Positions 7,856-16,600 of a stretch of DNA of 44,506 bases are shown piece by piece. The position numbers and the translations under genes are program-made. Origin of the DNA: an uncultured Gardnerella sp. (GTDB lineage: Bacteria; Actinomycetota; Actinomycetes; Actinomycetales; Bifidobacteriaceae); assembly GCA_947252975.1 (NCBI GenBank), contig CAMXWX010000004.1, forward strand, positions 1-44,506, in the 5' to 3' direction. Below the pieces are notes generated by a model. It had not been told where the DNA came from, did no database searches, and saw only the letters and a list, made by a program, of their open reading frames with translations. Positions within the stretch are counted from its first letter, which is position 1. The number at the start of each line of letters is the position of its first letter.

Positions 7856-10303
7856 CTACTTAGTTTCCTCGTACCACTCGCGAGACTCGCCATTGTTAAG
7901 AACAACATGGCCAGTTTCGCCAGACATGTGCTTTACGCGGTGAGCAATCTCCTCGTGGCGGCCGTGAACCATTGGGCGCTGAACAGGATTGCCCAAGTAG
8001 CCGCAAGTGCGCTTAGTCACATTGCACTTATCTGGGTCACTGTTGCCGCACTCTGGGCAGCGGAAGCCTTCCTTAGTCGGCTCAAAATCGCCCTGGAATC
8101 CGCAAACAAAGCAATGGTCAATCGGAGTGTTCGTACCCAAGTAGCCAATGCCAATCTTATAAGCATAATCCCAAACAGCCTCCAAAGCCTTAGGATTCGC
8201 TTGCAAGCATGGGAACTCGCAGTAGTTAATAAATCCGCCGGAAGCAAAGTACGGGAAGTCAACCTCGTAGCGGAGCTTCTCCATAGGAGTTGGCTGCAAC
8301 CACACTGGGTAGTGGAAGGAATTAGTGTAGAAGTCGTGATCGGTAACGCCTTCAATGCTGCCAAACTTCTGGCGATCCATGCGGTTAAAGCGATCCGTCA
8401 AAGACTCAGCAGGAGTGGAATATACCGAGTAGTGGTATCCCTCTGCCTTCGACCACTGCTGGCAAAGCTGATTCATGCGGCGAACCATAGAAAGCGCAAA
8501 TTGCTTGCCATCTTCGTTCCAGCTGTGATCTTGCATCCAATCCTTGCCAAAGAACACGGATGTAGCTTCATACAAACCAATGTAGCCAAGAGACACGGTT
8601 GCACGCTCGTTGCGGAACAGCTGATCCACGCTCTCGTTAGCGCCCAAACGCCCAAACGCGCCGTAGCGGAACAGCGTTGGAGCGTTTACAGGAGTTGCCT
8701 GCTTGCAACGCATAATGCGGAATCGCAAAGCTTGATGTGCCACTTCCATGCGCTCGTTAAAAAGCTTCCAGAAGCGGTTTACGTCTCCGTGAGACTCCAG
8801 CGCAATGCGAGGCACGTTAACTGTTACAACGCCAAGATTCATGCGGCCGTCTTCCACGTCTTTGCCAGTCTTTGGATCAACCCAGCCCTGAAGGAAGGAT
8901 CGGCAACCCATAGGAGCCTTAAAGGAGCCTGTAATCTTAACAATATTCTCGTAGAACACAACGTCTGGATACATGCGCTTTGTAGAGCACTCAAGCGCAA
9001 GCTGCTTCAAATCGTAGTTAGGGTCACCTGCGTCTGCGTTAACGCCGTGCTTAATAGTAAACACAAGTTTAGGGAAGATAGCAGTATGACGGTCCTTGCC
9101 GAGTCCGCGAATGCGATTAAGCAAAATAGCACGCTGAATTTCGCGAGCAAACCAAGACGTACCAAGACCAAAACCAACAGTTACAAACGGAGTCTGGCCG
9201 TTAGAAACGCGGTTGGAATTGATTTGATATTCCATTGTTTGCATAGCGTCGTAAATCGCCTTGCGCGTCATAATCTTTGCGTAAACTTCGCGAAGCTGAT
9301 CCAACTCACTCAAATTCTCGTCAAAAGGAGTGTCTTCTGGAAGAGGATCCCTATCTGAACAATGAAGATTCTTAGGCTCCTGAGCCTTTAAGCCGTCAAT
9401 CATAGCCTTAGCAACTTCGATTGGCGTGGAATCTGGAATCATGGCATGAGCCATAGCAAGATTCTTGTCATAATCGCACTTAGCGTAAGGCTCCAACATC
9501 TCGTCTGCGCGGTTTACAGTTTGTCCGCCGTACTGCGCGCCTGCAATATCCTTAATAATCTGCGTAACTTGAGTTGCAGCCGTGCCAATCGACTTTGGGC
9601 TATCCATCATTGCGTTTCCAAGCGCAAATCCCTTAGCAAGCATGTTTCCAAAATCTGGAAGCGAGCAATTGCTCATGCAAGTAAATGGCGAATAATCGGC
9701 ATCGTGGAAGTGAATATCGCCCTTCATGTGCGCGTTAGAAACCGCGTGTGGAAGCATAGAGAACGCGGAAGCCTTGGAAACAGCGCCTGCAAGAAGATCG
9801 CGCTGAGTAGCGTAAACGTTGGAATCCTTGTTAGCATTTTCGCGCACAAGCGACTCATCTCGGTTTACAAGGCGATTCACAGCTTCGTTAATATCGGTTG
9901 CCTTAGCGCGGTCGATATCTCGGTTCAGGCGGTAGCTTGTGTAGCAACGCGCAACTTCGTAAAGGTGATTTTCAATAAGACCATGCTCAACAAGAGTCTG
10001 AATATCTTCGATTTTTGCAGGGCCATTGTAACGGTCTTGAATCTCGGCCTCAATATGATCCGTAATATCGCGAATCATTTGCTCTTCTTGCGGACCAACT
10101 TCTTTGCGCAAATCCTTAAACGCAGCTTTAATGGCCATTATTATGTTCATCTGATCAAAGTCAACAACGCGGCCATCGCGCTTTTCGACTTGCACGCGAG
10201 ACTTCTTAGAAGAGTCGTTGAAGACGCCATTAAAATCGCCTAAAGCGGCTGCTTGTTCATCTTGCAAAGTGGCATCTTCTAAAGTCATATCAGAGACCTG
10301 CAT
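7856..10303 (-). CDS. nrdD: Anaerobic (class III) ribonucleoside-triphosphate reductase NrdD
   Basis: NrdD reduces ribonucleoside triphosphates to deoxynucleotides without oxygen, using a glycyl radical made by NrdG. I start at ATG 10303, preceded by AGAAAGG, giving 815 residues; the frame is open to a TTG at 10345. An N-terminal ATP-cone lies near residues 40-135 (VEKRDGRVVDFD onwards). The central catalytic domain includes the cysteine-containing stretch FTCMSNCSLPDF. The C-terminal zinc ribbon has CFVCG and CPECG, followed by the glycyl-radical loop RTCGYLGNP. This enzyme fits a fermentative anaerobe. It is the first gene of an nrdD-nrdG unit. Confidence 0.97.
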   Translation of the reverse strand: MQVSDMTLEDATLQDEQAAALGDFNGVFNDSSKKSRVQVEKRDGRVVDFDQMNIIMAIKAAFKDLRKEVGPQEEQMIRDITDHIEAEIQDRYNGPAKIEDIQTLVEHGLIENHLYEVARCYTSYRLNRDIDRAKATDINEAVNRLVNRDESLVRENANKDSNVYATQRDLLAGAVSKASAFSMLPHAVSNAHMKGDIHFHDADYSPFTCMSNCSLPDFGNMLAKGFALGNAMMDSPKSIGTAATQVTQIIKDIAGAQYGGQTVNRADEMLEPYAKCDYDKNLAMAHAMIPDSTPIEVAKAMIDGLKAQEPKNLHCSDRDPLPEDTPFDENLSELDQLREVYAKIMTRKAIYDAMQTMEYQINSNRVSNGQTPFVTVGFGLGTSWFAREIQRAILLNRIRGLGKDRHTAIFPKLVFTIKHGVNADAGDPNYDLKQLALECSTKRMYPDVVFYENIVKITGSFKAPMGCRSFLQGWVDPKTGKDVEDGRMNLGVVTVNVPRIALESHGDVNRFWKLFNERMEVAHQALRFRIMRCKQATPVNAPTLFRYGAFGRLGANESVDQLFRNERATVSLGYIGLYEATSVFFGKDWMQDHSWNEDGKQFALSMVRRMNQLCQQWSKAEGYHYSVYSTPAESLTDRFNRMDRQKFGSIEGVTDHDFYTNSFHYPVWLQPTPMEKLRYEVDFPYFASGGFINYCEFPCLQANPKALEAVWDYAYKIGIGYLGTNTPIDHCFVCGFQGDFEPTKEGFRCPECGNSDPDKCNVTKRTCGYLGNPVQRPMVHGRHEEIAHRVKHMSGETGHVVLNNGESREWYEETK

Positions 10304-10375
10304 TCTACAGACCTTTCTCAATCTACCGTGTATTTTGCATCGCAAATCGACTTATGATTCGCAACAACTTGCTCT

Positions 10376-10381
10376 ACTATA
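10376..10381 (-). promoter_or_regulatory. Candidate nrdDG promoter -10
   Basis: TATAGT on the minus strand lies about 73 bp upstream of the nrdD ATG. The position of its -35 region (about 10399-10404) falls inside the first NrdR-type box, which fits repression, though no good -35 hexamer is visible. Confidence 0.45.
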
Positions 10382-10392
10382 ACCCATTGCAT

Positions 10393-10440
10393 GCACAATA
10401 TCTAGGGCAACTTACATAAATAACAAACTATATATAGTGA
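10393..10440. promoter_or_regulatory. Tandem NrdR-box pair upstream of nrdDG
   Basis: Box 1, GCACAATATCTAGGGC (10393-10408), and box 2, AAACTATATATAGTGA (10425-10440), both match the NrdR consensus acaCwATATaTwGtgt. Their starts are 32 bp apart, close to three helical turns, the arrangement known for NrdR sites. They lie 90-137 bp upstream of the nrdD start. The nrdR gene itself is not in this window. Confidence 0.8.
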
Positions 10441-10527
10441 TTTTGTGGTTTCTGGCGATTTTCCAGGCGTGTCTCAGCGTGCCGTGTGCGCAGCTAGGGC
10501 GAGTCGCGCAAATTCTTGACGCTTTGA

Positions 10528-10533
10528 TATATT
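10528..10533 (+). promoter_or_regulatory. -10 element giving a probable leaderless DUF3052 mRNA
   Basis: TATATT ends at 10533, so transcription would start near 10540, at or next to the GTG codon at 10541. There is no Shine-Dalgarno sequence. The alternative TTG start at 10532 would overlap the -10 element itself. Confidence 0.5.
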
Positions 10534-10540
10534 GAGTCAC

Positions 10541-10963
10541 GTGGAACAGACAGCTTTTCAACATGCAGAAGAATTTGGATTCCAACCTGGAGACATCGTA
10601 CAGCAGTGGCTGTGGGACGATGACGTTGACGATGCGATTTGCAGCAATATCGAAGAATTGACTGGCGAAGAACTTGTTGACGAAGATTACAGCTCCACTG
10701 TTGACGGAGTGATTATTTGGTGGCGAGACGGCGACGACGAAGACGAGCTAGCAGACACCATTATGGACGCAACAAACATGTTGAACAGCAACGCACCTAT
10801 GTGGGTTTTAACACCTAAGCCAGGGCGTGCTGGCTCTCCAAGCTCGAGCACTGTTCAAGCAGCAGCAATGACTGCTGGAATGAACGCCGCAACGCCTTTA
10901 ACAGTTAGCGAAGATTGGAATGGTATTCGCTTGCGCGCATTCGGCAAAGGTCAAAGCAAGTAG
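10541..10963 (+). CDS. DUF3052 family protein
   Basis: A small acidic protein of about 140 residues matching the actinobacterial DUF3052 family as I know it; the function is not established. Visible features are a very acidic first half (runs such as WDDDVDD and DGDDEDELAD), the segment VDGVIIWWRDGD, the conserved WVLTPKPGR near the middle and a C-terminal stretch ending in a basic tail. There is no signal peptide or membrane segment, so it should be cytoplasmic. The start is chosen as GTG 10541 because a -10 element places the transcript start there; the frame extends to TTG 10532. It is transcribed away from nrdDG and converges on the helicase gene across a repeat-filled gap. Confidence 0.8.
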   Translation: MEQTAFQHAEEFGFQPGDIVQQWLWDDDVDDAICSNIEELTGEELVDEDYSSTVDGVIIWWRDGDDEDELADTIMDATNMLNSNAPMWVLTPKPGRAGSPSSSTVQAAAMTAGMNAATPLTVSEDWNGIRLRAFGKGQSK

Positions 10964-11006
10964 CGCAGTTAGCCAGCATTTAGTCGGCACTTAGTTAGTT
11001 GACGGG

Positions 11007-11049
11007 TTTTGTACCAAATTTGACCTAAAAATGGTACAAAACGCGGAAA
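11007..11049. repeat. GTAC-centred palindromic repeat, copy 1
   Basis: TTTTGTACCA (11007-11016) and TGGTACAAAA (11032-11041) are perfect 10-bp arms around a 15-bp loop that contains TTTGACCTAAA, followed by CGCGGAAA. Related copies lie at 19675-19717 and 28232-28280. Confidence 0.85.
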
Positions 11050-11080
11050 ATCGCTCGCGCGTGGTTACGCCAAGCTAGGT

Positions 11081-11490
11081 GGAGATTCGAGATTTTTCGC
11101 AGCGGATGAAGCGAACCTCAGCATGAAATGGTGATTCGCTGAAGCAGCAAGAAAAATCGAGAATCTCGGCGATAAAAGCCACGCAAAAGTCCTAGATATC
11201 CAGAAGGTTTGATGTATTTCTCTACGAGCAATAAATAGCACCGTACTAAAATCCTAAAACCTTAGAATATTAACGTTCATAAACTATCCGTAAAAGTGTT
11301 TCGTTAGCGCGGTCTAAGCGCGCTAGCGTCTTCGCTTGCGTTGAAAGCACACTGTGCTTTCAACCTTAAGCAAGCTCAGCGCTCCGACCTGCCTTTTCGC
11401 GCTACGCTCTAAGCGAAAAGGCAGGTCGGAGCGCCTGCGAGGAGAGAAATACTCAAACCTCGCGCAATACCAAGCAAAGACATGAGCGCG
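11081..11490. repeat. Structured intergenic repeat element, copy 1, with insertion
   Basis: 11082-11298 matches 28302-28517 at roughly 95% identity, including 91 consecutive identical bases; the tail 11437-11490 matches 28527-28580. Arms 11082-11098 and 11150-11166 pair at 15 of 17 positions, broken only by two adjacent G-A mismatches in a CGAG/CGAG context. Inside this lie AGCGAA (11110-11115) and TTCGCT (11135-11140). A distant pair, GTATTTCTCT (11214-11223) with AGAGAAATAC (11443-11452), closes the rest. The element fills the gap between DUF3052 and the convergent helicase. No ORF of note; it may be a structured RNA or a non-autonomous mobile repeat. Confidence 0.85.
11299..11436. repeat. 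Palindromic module inserted in repeat copy 1
   Basis: This stretch of about 138 bp replaces only about 9 bp at the equivalent point of copy 2. It has three hairpins: 7-bp arms 11305-11311/11319-11325; a nested pair with outer 11334-11339/11370-11375 and perfect 12-bp inner arms 11340-11351/11353-11364 around C11352; and perfect 22-bp arms 11379-11400/11413-11434 with a 12-bp loop. Its first hairpin shares 19 bp exactly with 7016-7034. Confidence 0.85.
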
Positions 11491-11492
11491 AT

Positions 11493-13295
11493 TTAAGTGC
11501 GCGAACGTCCGCGTCCTCTACCTTTGCCTCGGCCTCTACCCCGGCCTTTGCGCTTTGGCTGCTCTGGCTCTGGCATACTCCAGCCCTCTTGCAAATCCGC
11601 CAAATCGCCAACAATCTCTTGCAAAATCGGCGACTCTGGCTTAACATCTTGCGCTTTAGCATTAATGCCAGCACGCCTCAACATAGTGTGCGCCATTCGC
11701 TTTTGATTCGGCAACACAAGAGTCACAACATTGCCCGACTCGCCTGCGCGCGCAGTACGCCCCGACCTATGCAAGAACGACTTTGGGTCCTCTGGTGGCT
11801 CCGTTTGCACAACAAGCGCCACATCGCTAATATCAATGCCTCGCGCAGCAACATCCGTAGCCACTAGCACGCGCACATCTCCGCTAGCAAAAACGCTCAT
11901 ATGCCTATCGCGTTGATTTTGCGACAAGTTTCCTTGCAAGTCAACTGCAGGAATCCCCTGTTGCACAAACTTTTTTGCCATATTCTTAGCTTGATACTTT
12001 GTGCGCGTAAAGAATATTGAGCGCTTTTTGCCCGAAGCCAGCTTTCTCAAAACTTCGTACTTATCTGCCGCAGAAACGCCAAAAACGTAATGTGTCATTG
12101 TGTCTACCTGCGAATCCGCGTCATCAACAGCGTGAACAAGCGCATTTGGCAAAAAGCGATTTACTATAGTCGCAACTTGCTTATCTAAAGTAGCAGAAAA
12201 CAGCATGCGCTGACCGTTTGAATCAGTCTGCTCAAGCAAGCGCGTAACGGCTGGCAAAAATCCCATATCTGCCATCTCGTCGGCCTCATCTAAAACGCTT
12301 ACCATCACTTTTTCGAGCGTTAACGCGCCTTGACGCAGCAAATCCTCTAATCGCCCTGGGCAAGCCACTACGATTTGCGCTCCCTGCTTAAGAAGCGCCA
12401 TTTGCTGCTTGTAACGCACACCGCCATAAACCGTTACAGTTTTCATGCCGTAAGCAGCCGCTAGAGGCGCGATTACGTCGTCGATTTGATGCACCAGCTC
12501 GCGAGTTGGCGCCAAAATCATTGCGTGAGGCTCTGGAATATCGTCTTCTTTGCGATTCTTGTTTTTTCTAGAAGCGCGACCCGAGTTGATTAAATCAACA
12601 AAGTTCTCAGCCAATCGCGCAACAAGCGGAATAGAAAATGCGAGCGTCTTGCCACTTCCCGTTCGGCCACGTCCTAGAATATTCGCGCCTTGCAAAGAGT
12701 CTGGCAAAGTCGCTTGCTGTATTGGAAAAGCCGTGTTTTTTCCGTCTGCGCGCAAAACTTCCACCAAAGGCTGCGGAACGCCTAGCTGCGCAAAAGTCAC
12801 GTCATCGCTATAGTTTTCGCGTGATTCCACAGCTGTATCTGGGATCATTACGGAGTTTTTTTCGACTTCTTGATTTTGCTTATCTGAATTTTGCTTATTT
12901 TGATTACGATTATTTATACGACGATTCTTAAAGTCGCGATTCTTAAAGTCGCGCTTATCAAAATCGCGATTCTTAAAGTCCTTAGAACTAAAGCCACTCT
13001 CTCCAAAGTCCTTCTCAGCTTCTTGAATTGCCATCTCTTCGTATTGCAAAGCTTTTTCTCTGGCGCGACTTCTAGCTTTATCTGCCTTACGATTGCGGTT
13101 CTTACGAGCGTTAAACTCGTTATTCTTACGATTTCTTCTATATTCAAATGGATTTTCTTTGGACTTATAGCCTTTTTTAGAAAAATTCTTATTATCTTTT
13201 TGACTTACAGCGGATTTTTTACTATTCGATTTTCTAGCAGCAGTTTTCTTAGAGCCTTGCGTTTTAGCAAACGCATCATAATGAGTATGTGGCAC
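11493..13295 (-). CDS. DEAD-box ATP-dependent RNA helicase
   Basis: Unwinds or remodels structured RNA in the cytoplasm, probably in ribosome assembly or mRNA turnover; the exact paralogue cannot be named. I start at GTG 13295, five bases after AAAGG (600 residues); the frame is open to a TTG at 13325. Motifs in order: Q-motif region FAQLGVPQPL ... FPIQQATLP, Walker A GRTGSGKT, PTRELVHQI, DEAD in VLDEADEMADMGF, LFSATLD, and HRSGRTARAGESG in the second RecA domain. The first 150 or so residues are a Lys/Arg/Asn-rich extension with FKNRDF-type repeats, encoded by near-identical 15-bp DNA units at about 12924-12975. The C-terminus is a run of Arg-Gly and Lys-Gly, an RNA-binding tail. Confidence 0.93.
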   Translation of the reverse strand: MPHTHYDAFAKTQGSKKTAARKSNSKKSAVSQKDNKNFSKKGYKSKENPFEYRRNRKNNEFNARKNRNRKADKARSRAREKALQYEEMAIQEAEKDFGESGFSSKDFKNRDFDKRDFKNRDFKNRRINNRNQNKQNSDKQNQEVEKNSVMIPDTAVESRENYSDDVTFAQLGVPQPLVEVLRADGKNTAFPIQQATLPDSLQGANILGRGRTGSGKTLAFSIPLVARLAENFVDLINSGRASRKNKNRKEDDIPEPHAMILAPTRELVHQIDDVIAPLAAAYGMKTVTVYGGVRYKQQMALLKQGAQIVVACPGRLEDLLRQGALTLEKVMVSVLDEADEMADMGFLPAVTRLLEQTDSNGQRMLFSATLDKQVATIVNRFLPNALVHAVDDADSQVDTMTHYVFGVSAADKYEVLRKLASGKKRSIFFTRTKYQAKNMAKKFVQQGIPAVDLQGNLSQNQRDRHMSVFASGDVRVLVATDVAARGIDISDVALVVQTEPPEDPKSFLHRSGRTARAGESGNVVTLVLPNQKRMAHTMLRRAGINAKAQDVKPESPILQEIVGDLADLQEGWSMPEPEQPKRKGRGRGRGKGRGRGRSRT

Positions 13296-13507
13296 AATAG
13301 CCTTTCGTATTTTATGATTTAACAATTCGATTGACGAATCGATAAAAAGTCATTAACTAACCGAGATTAGCACACGCCCCACACAAAAACCCTGTATTTA
13401 AGATATGCGCAATTGTTAAAGCACGTAAGAGGGCTTGGTAATTCTTGGTCACGCAAGCGACATTTCCGCATTTTGTTGCCCAACACGCAGATTAGAGCAA
13501 CATTTTC

Positions 13508-13550
13508 GGGAAAACAAAAGCCTCGCTCGGCAAAAGACCAAACGAGGCTT
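13508..13550 (-). terminator. Terminator of the giant surface-protein gene
   Basis: Arms 13518-13525 and 13543-13550 (AAGCCTCG/CGAGGCTT) form an 8-bp stem. On the minus strand it is followed by CTTTTGTTTT. It is about 85 bp past the stop at 13635. Confidence 0.85.
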
Positions 13551-13568
13551 ATGAGTATATATGCCGTA

Positions 13569-13622
13569 AGCACTAGCAAAGCTAATCAGCTATCAGTAAA
13601 GCACTAATAAAGCTAATCAGCT
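13569..13622. repeat. Two 23-bp direct repeats after the surface-protein stop codon
   Basis: 13569-13591 and 13600-13622 share 21 of 23 bases (AGCACTA, two variable bases, then AAAGCTAATCAGCT), with a 31-bp period. The 309-bp gap 13326-13634 otherwise holds only the terminator and a small dyad TCGATT/AATCGA near 13329-13341; no gene. Confidence 0.7.
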
Positions 13623-13634
13623 TACAACTAAACG

Positions 13635-16600
13635 CTAGTCGCGATTAGCGTGCTTTGTGCGCATGCGACGAGTTGCAAACGCTCCGCCGATTGCAGCAAT
13701 CATAGTTGCCATCAATCCAGTAGTTGCAACGTTTGCACCAGTCGCAACGCCTGCATTTCCGCGAGAACGCATGCCCTTTATAACGCGGCTGCGAACAGCT
13801 GCACGCACTTTTGCTGCATTGGCTTGAGCATCCGCAAGCGCCTTACGTGCATCCGCAAGCTTAGCTGCCGCAGCGTCGACTTGCGCTTGCGTTGCGTGCG
13901 GATCTGCAGCAACACGCTTAGCTTGTGCCAAGGCTTCGTCTAGCGTAGCAGCAGCTTGCTTAACAGCAGCATCCGCTTGCTTTACTTCTGGAGCGTTTTC
14001 TACAGCGTTGTTTACAGCCTTGTTGTCAACACCTGCACTGGCTGCGCCCGCAGCGCCAGTGCCAGCAGCACCAGAGCCTGAGCCTGGAGTTACAGCACCC
14101 ATACCAGCGCCTTGCGCACCTGCACCTGGCGTGCTTGGATTTGCGCCAGCAGCACCAGAGCCTGGATTAGCGCCACCTGAATTTTCGGTTGTGTTAATCT
14201 GATTAATCAAATTCTGCTTATTAACGCCACCACTCGTGCTTGTGGAATCGCCAGAGCCAGAATCACTATCAGAACCTGTGCCAGAATCCGATTCCGAACC
14301 AGAGCCAGGATTTTCATCACCGCTTGGAGGAACTGGGACTGGAGCCTTGCCATCAAGAGCCTCTTCAGCTGCCTTAAGCTTTGCAAGAGCATCATCAACA
14401 AGCTTCTGCTTTTCAGCTTGAGTCTTAGTTGTTACATCTTCCTCGCCTTGAGCAGCCTTCTTCGTACCAGTTAGCTTATCGATAAGATCCTGAGCAGCTT
14501 GAAGAGCCTTATCAAACGCGGTCTTCTTTTCCGTAGTAGTAGCATACTTATACTTATCTAAGTCTCTAACGTTGCTATCCTTATTAATCTCATCTTGCAA
14601 AGGCTTGGTGTTAACACCGTCCAAAGCAAGGCGAGCCTTCACAAGCTTATCGAGTGCAGCGTCGATTTCTTTCTGTTCAGCGGCTTCTTTATCTGCAGTA
14701 GAAATATCAGCAGTCTTAGAACCATTCAAAACCGTTTGAGCCTCATTCAACGCTTTATCAAACTCATCTTTCTTAGCTTTAGAAGACGTGTTGTAAACAG
14801 AATCACCTGGGTTCGTCGTAGGATCGGTTTCGCTTGGCTTAAAGGTCTTATCGGTGTCAATCTCTTTACTAAGGGCATCGGTCTTTAGACCAGCGCTCTT
14901 GGCATCAGGATCAATAGCGCGCATTGCTTTAAGAAGATCGTCATACAAAGTATTGACTTCATCAGCACCCTTGGCATCGCCCTTATCAGATGTAGTTAGA
15001 GTTGTTGCATCAGTCAGATAGTCATCGAATGCTTTCTTCTTATTCTTATCATCGTCAGAATTAGTAAGCTTAGAATACTTGCCGTCTTTCTCATTCTTAA
15101 AGTCGTTGGCTTTCTTCTTCAACTCTTCAAGACGAGCCATAGCATTATCAGTGTTTGCAGCGTTAGCGAGCGCATCGTCGATGTCGTCAGAAGTTGTACC
15201 GTCATCATTGGTGTGATTACCAGCATCAGTACCATTGATGATTGCCTTGAAAGCATCCTTTTGAGCCTTGTTTAAATGCTTGAAGTCGTCAATTGCTTTA
15301 AGCGCATCCTCGATCTTCTTGGCCTTCAGCGCGCGATCAGCAATACCAGTTGGGTCGCCAAGCTTAGTGGCAGCATTGATGTCATCAATAGCCTTCTTCT
15401 TTTCGGATTCTGGAAGATTGCTATTGTTAATGCGCTTCTTCTGAGCTTCTTTTTCCTTAGTTAGAGCGTCAGCGTTGTCGTTTGTATTGCCAGACGTATC
15501 GCGCTGAGGCGTATTCTTCTTGATGTCTTCCTTAGCAGCATTAAGCGAAGTATCTACACCATTAACAGCTGTCATGATGTCGGAAGGCTTTGTTGCGTTG
15601 TTCACAGTAGTCTTAGCACCATCGATTGCTTTAGTTGCAGCTTCATACTTATCTTTAGCTGATTTCTTTTGATCTTCAGTCAAAGCATTGTATGCTGCAT
15701 CAAGATCTGCTTTTTTAGCATCAAGCTTCGCAATACCAGCATTCTTGGCGTTCTGCTCATTAATTGCGTTCTGGCGCTTGGCTGCTGCTACTGCGCTGTT
15801 GAGTTCATCAGCAGTGGCAGCAGGATTGGTTTTCTTTAGCAAGGTATCAATGTTAGTAAGAGCCTCATCCTTTTTGCTTGGATCTGCGCCAATGAGGTCC
15901 TTGAGAGCCTTGTCATCATCGCTGTTAGAATCGCCATGGCAAAGGAATGGAAGAGCACCCTTGGTAATGTCATTTTGCAATGCACCCTTAGCATCGTTAA
16001 TAGCCTTAGCCTTGTCAAGAATCTTCTTCACGGCATCAGGCGTTGTTGCGCCTTGTGGATCTGCTCCCGTACCATCACCGTTAATCTCTTTCTTGAGATT
16101 ATTCTTTTCATCTTTAGTCAGATTGCCAAGACCATCAATTGCATCAGAAGCCTTCTTCTTGTCTTCCTGTAGCTTTGTGTCTTCCTTATCCTTTTTATCC
16201 TTCTCGCGCTTCTCCTTTTCCTTCTTCTCCTTTTCTTCTTTCTCTTTATTCTTGATGTCGTCAGACTTTACATTATTCTTACCAGCCTGCTCGTTGGCTT
16301 CCTTAAGAATATTCTGGATTTTCTCTTTGGTATTGGTATCAGCCTGGTCAATCTTATCCTTGAACTGTTTCTTCTGCTCATCAGTAAGCTTAGGATTACG
16401 ATCGATAATCTTCTTCGCATCCTCCTTCATCTGCTTAAGGTCTTCAGCGGATGGAGTTGGGTTTTGTTCCTTAGGCTTAGGAGTAAACAAATTAGCTTTC
16501 TTAATACGAATCAGTTCTTCCGCATTAGTGCTGGTAGAGCCTGCTTTCCAGCCACGAACAACCAAATCTCCAGTCTTTGAATCAACAATTACACTTGTCA

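Noticed and set aside
7805..9358. A 517-codon open frame on the plus strand across the nrdD region
   Set aside because: It is the antisense shadow of nrdD, which has full family motifs on the minus strand; the plus-strand product has no recognisable domain and no ribosome site.
9446..10243. A 265-codon plus-strand open frame opposite the nrdD start
   Set aside because: Shadow of nrdD, covering its ATP-cone; no independent support.
11379..11434. The perfect 22-bp hairpin as a plain bidirectional terminator for DUF3052 and the helicase
   Set aside because: There is no T run on either side, and the 12-bp loop and its position within an inserted module argue against a simple terminator, though it may still block polymerase.
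11453..11674. A short minus-strand ORF at the end of the helicase
   Set aside because: It is an alternative-frame reading of the Arg-Gly-rich helicase tail and adjoining repeat.
12900..13000. Very frequent AATCGC/GCGATT words across the window as a possible DNA uptake sequence
   Set aside because: They are mostly in coding sequence where the organism's favoured GCG and ATT codons meet; without genome-wide counts there is no basis for an uptake motif.
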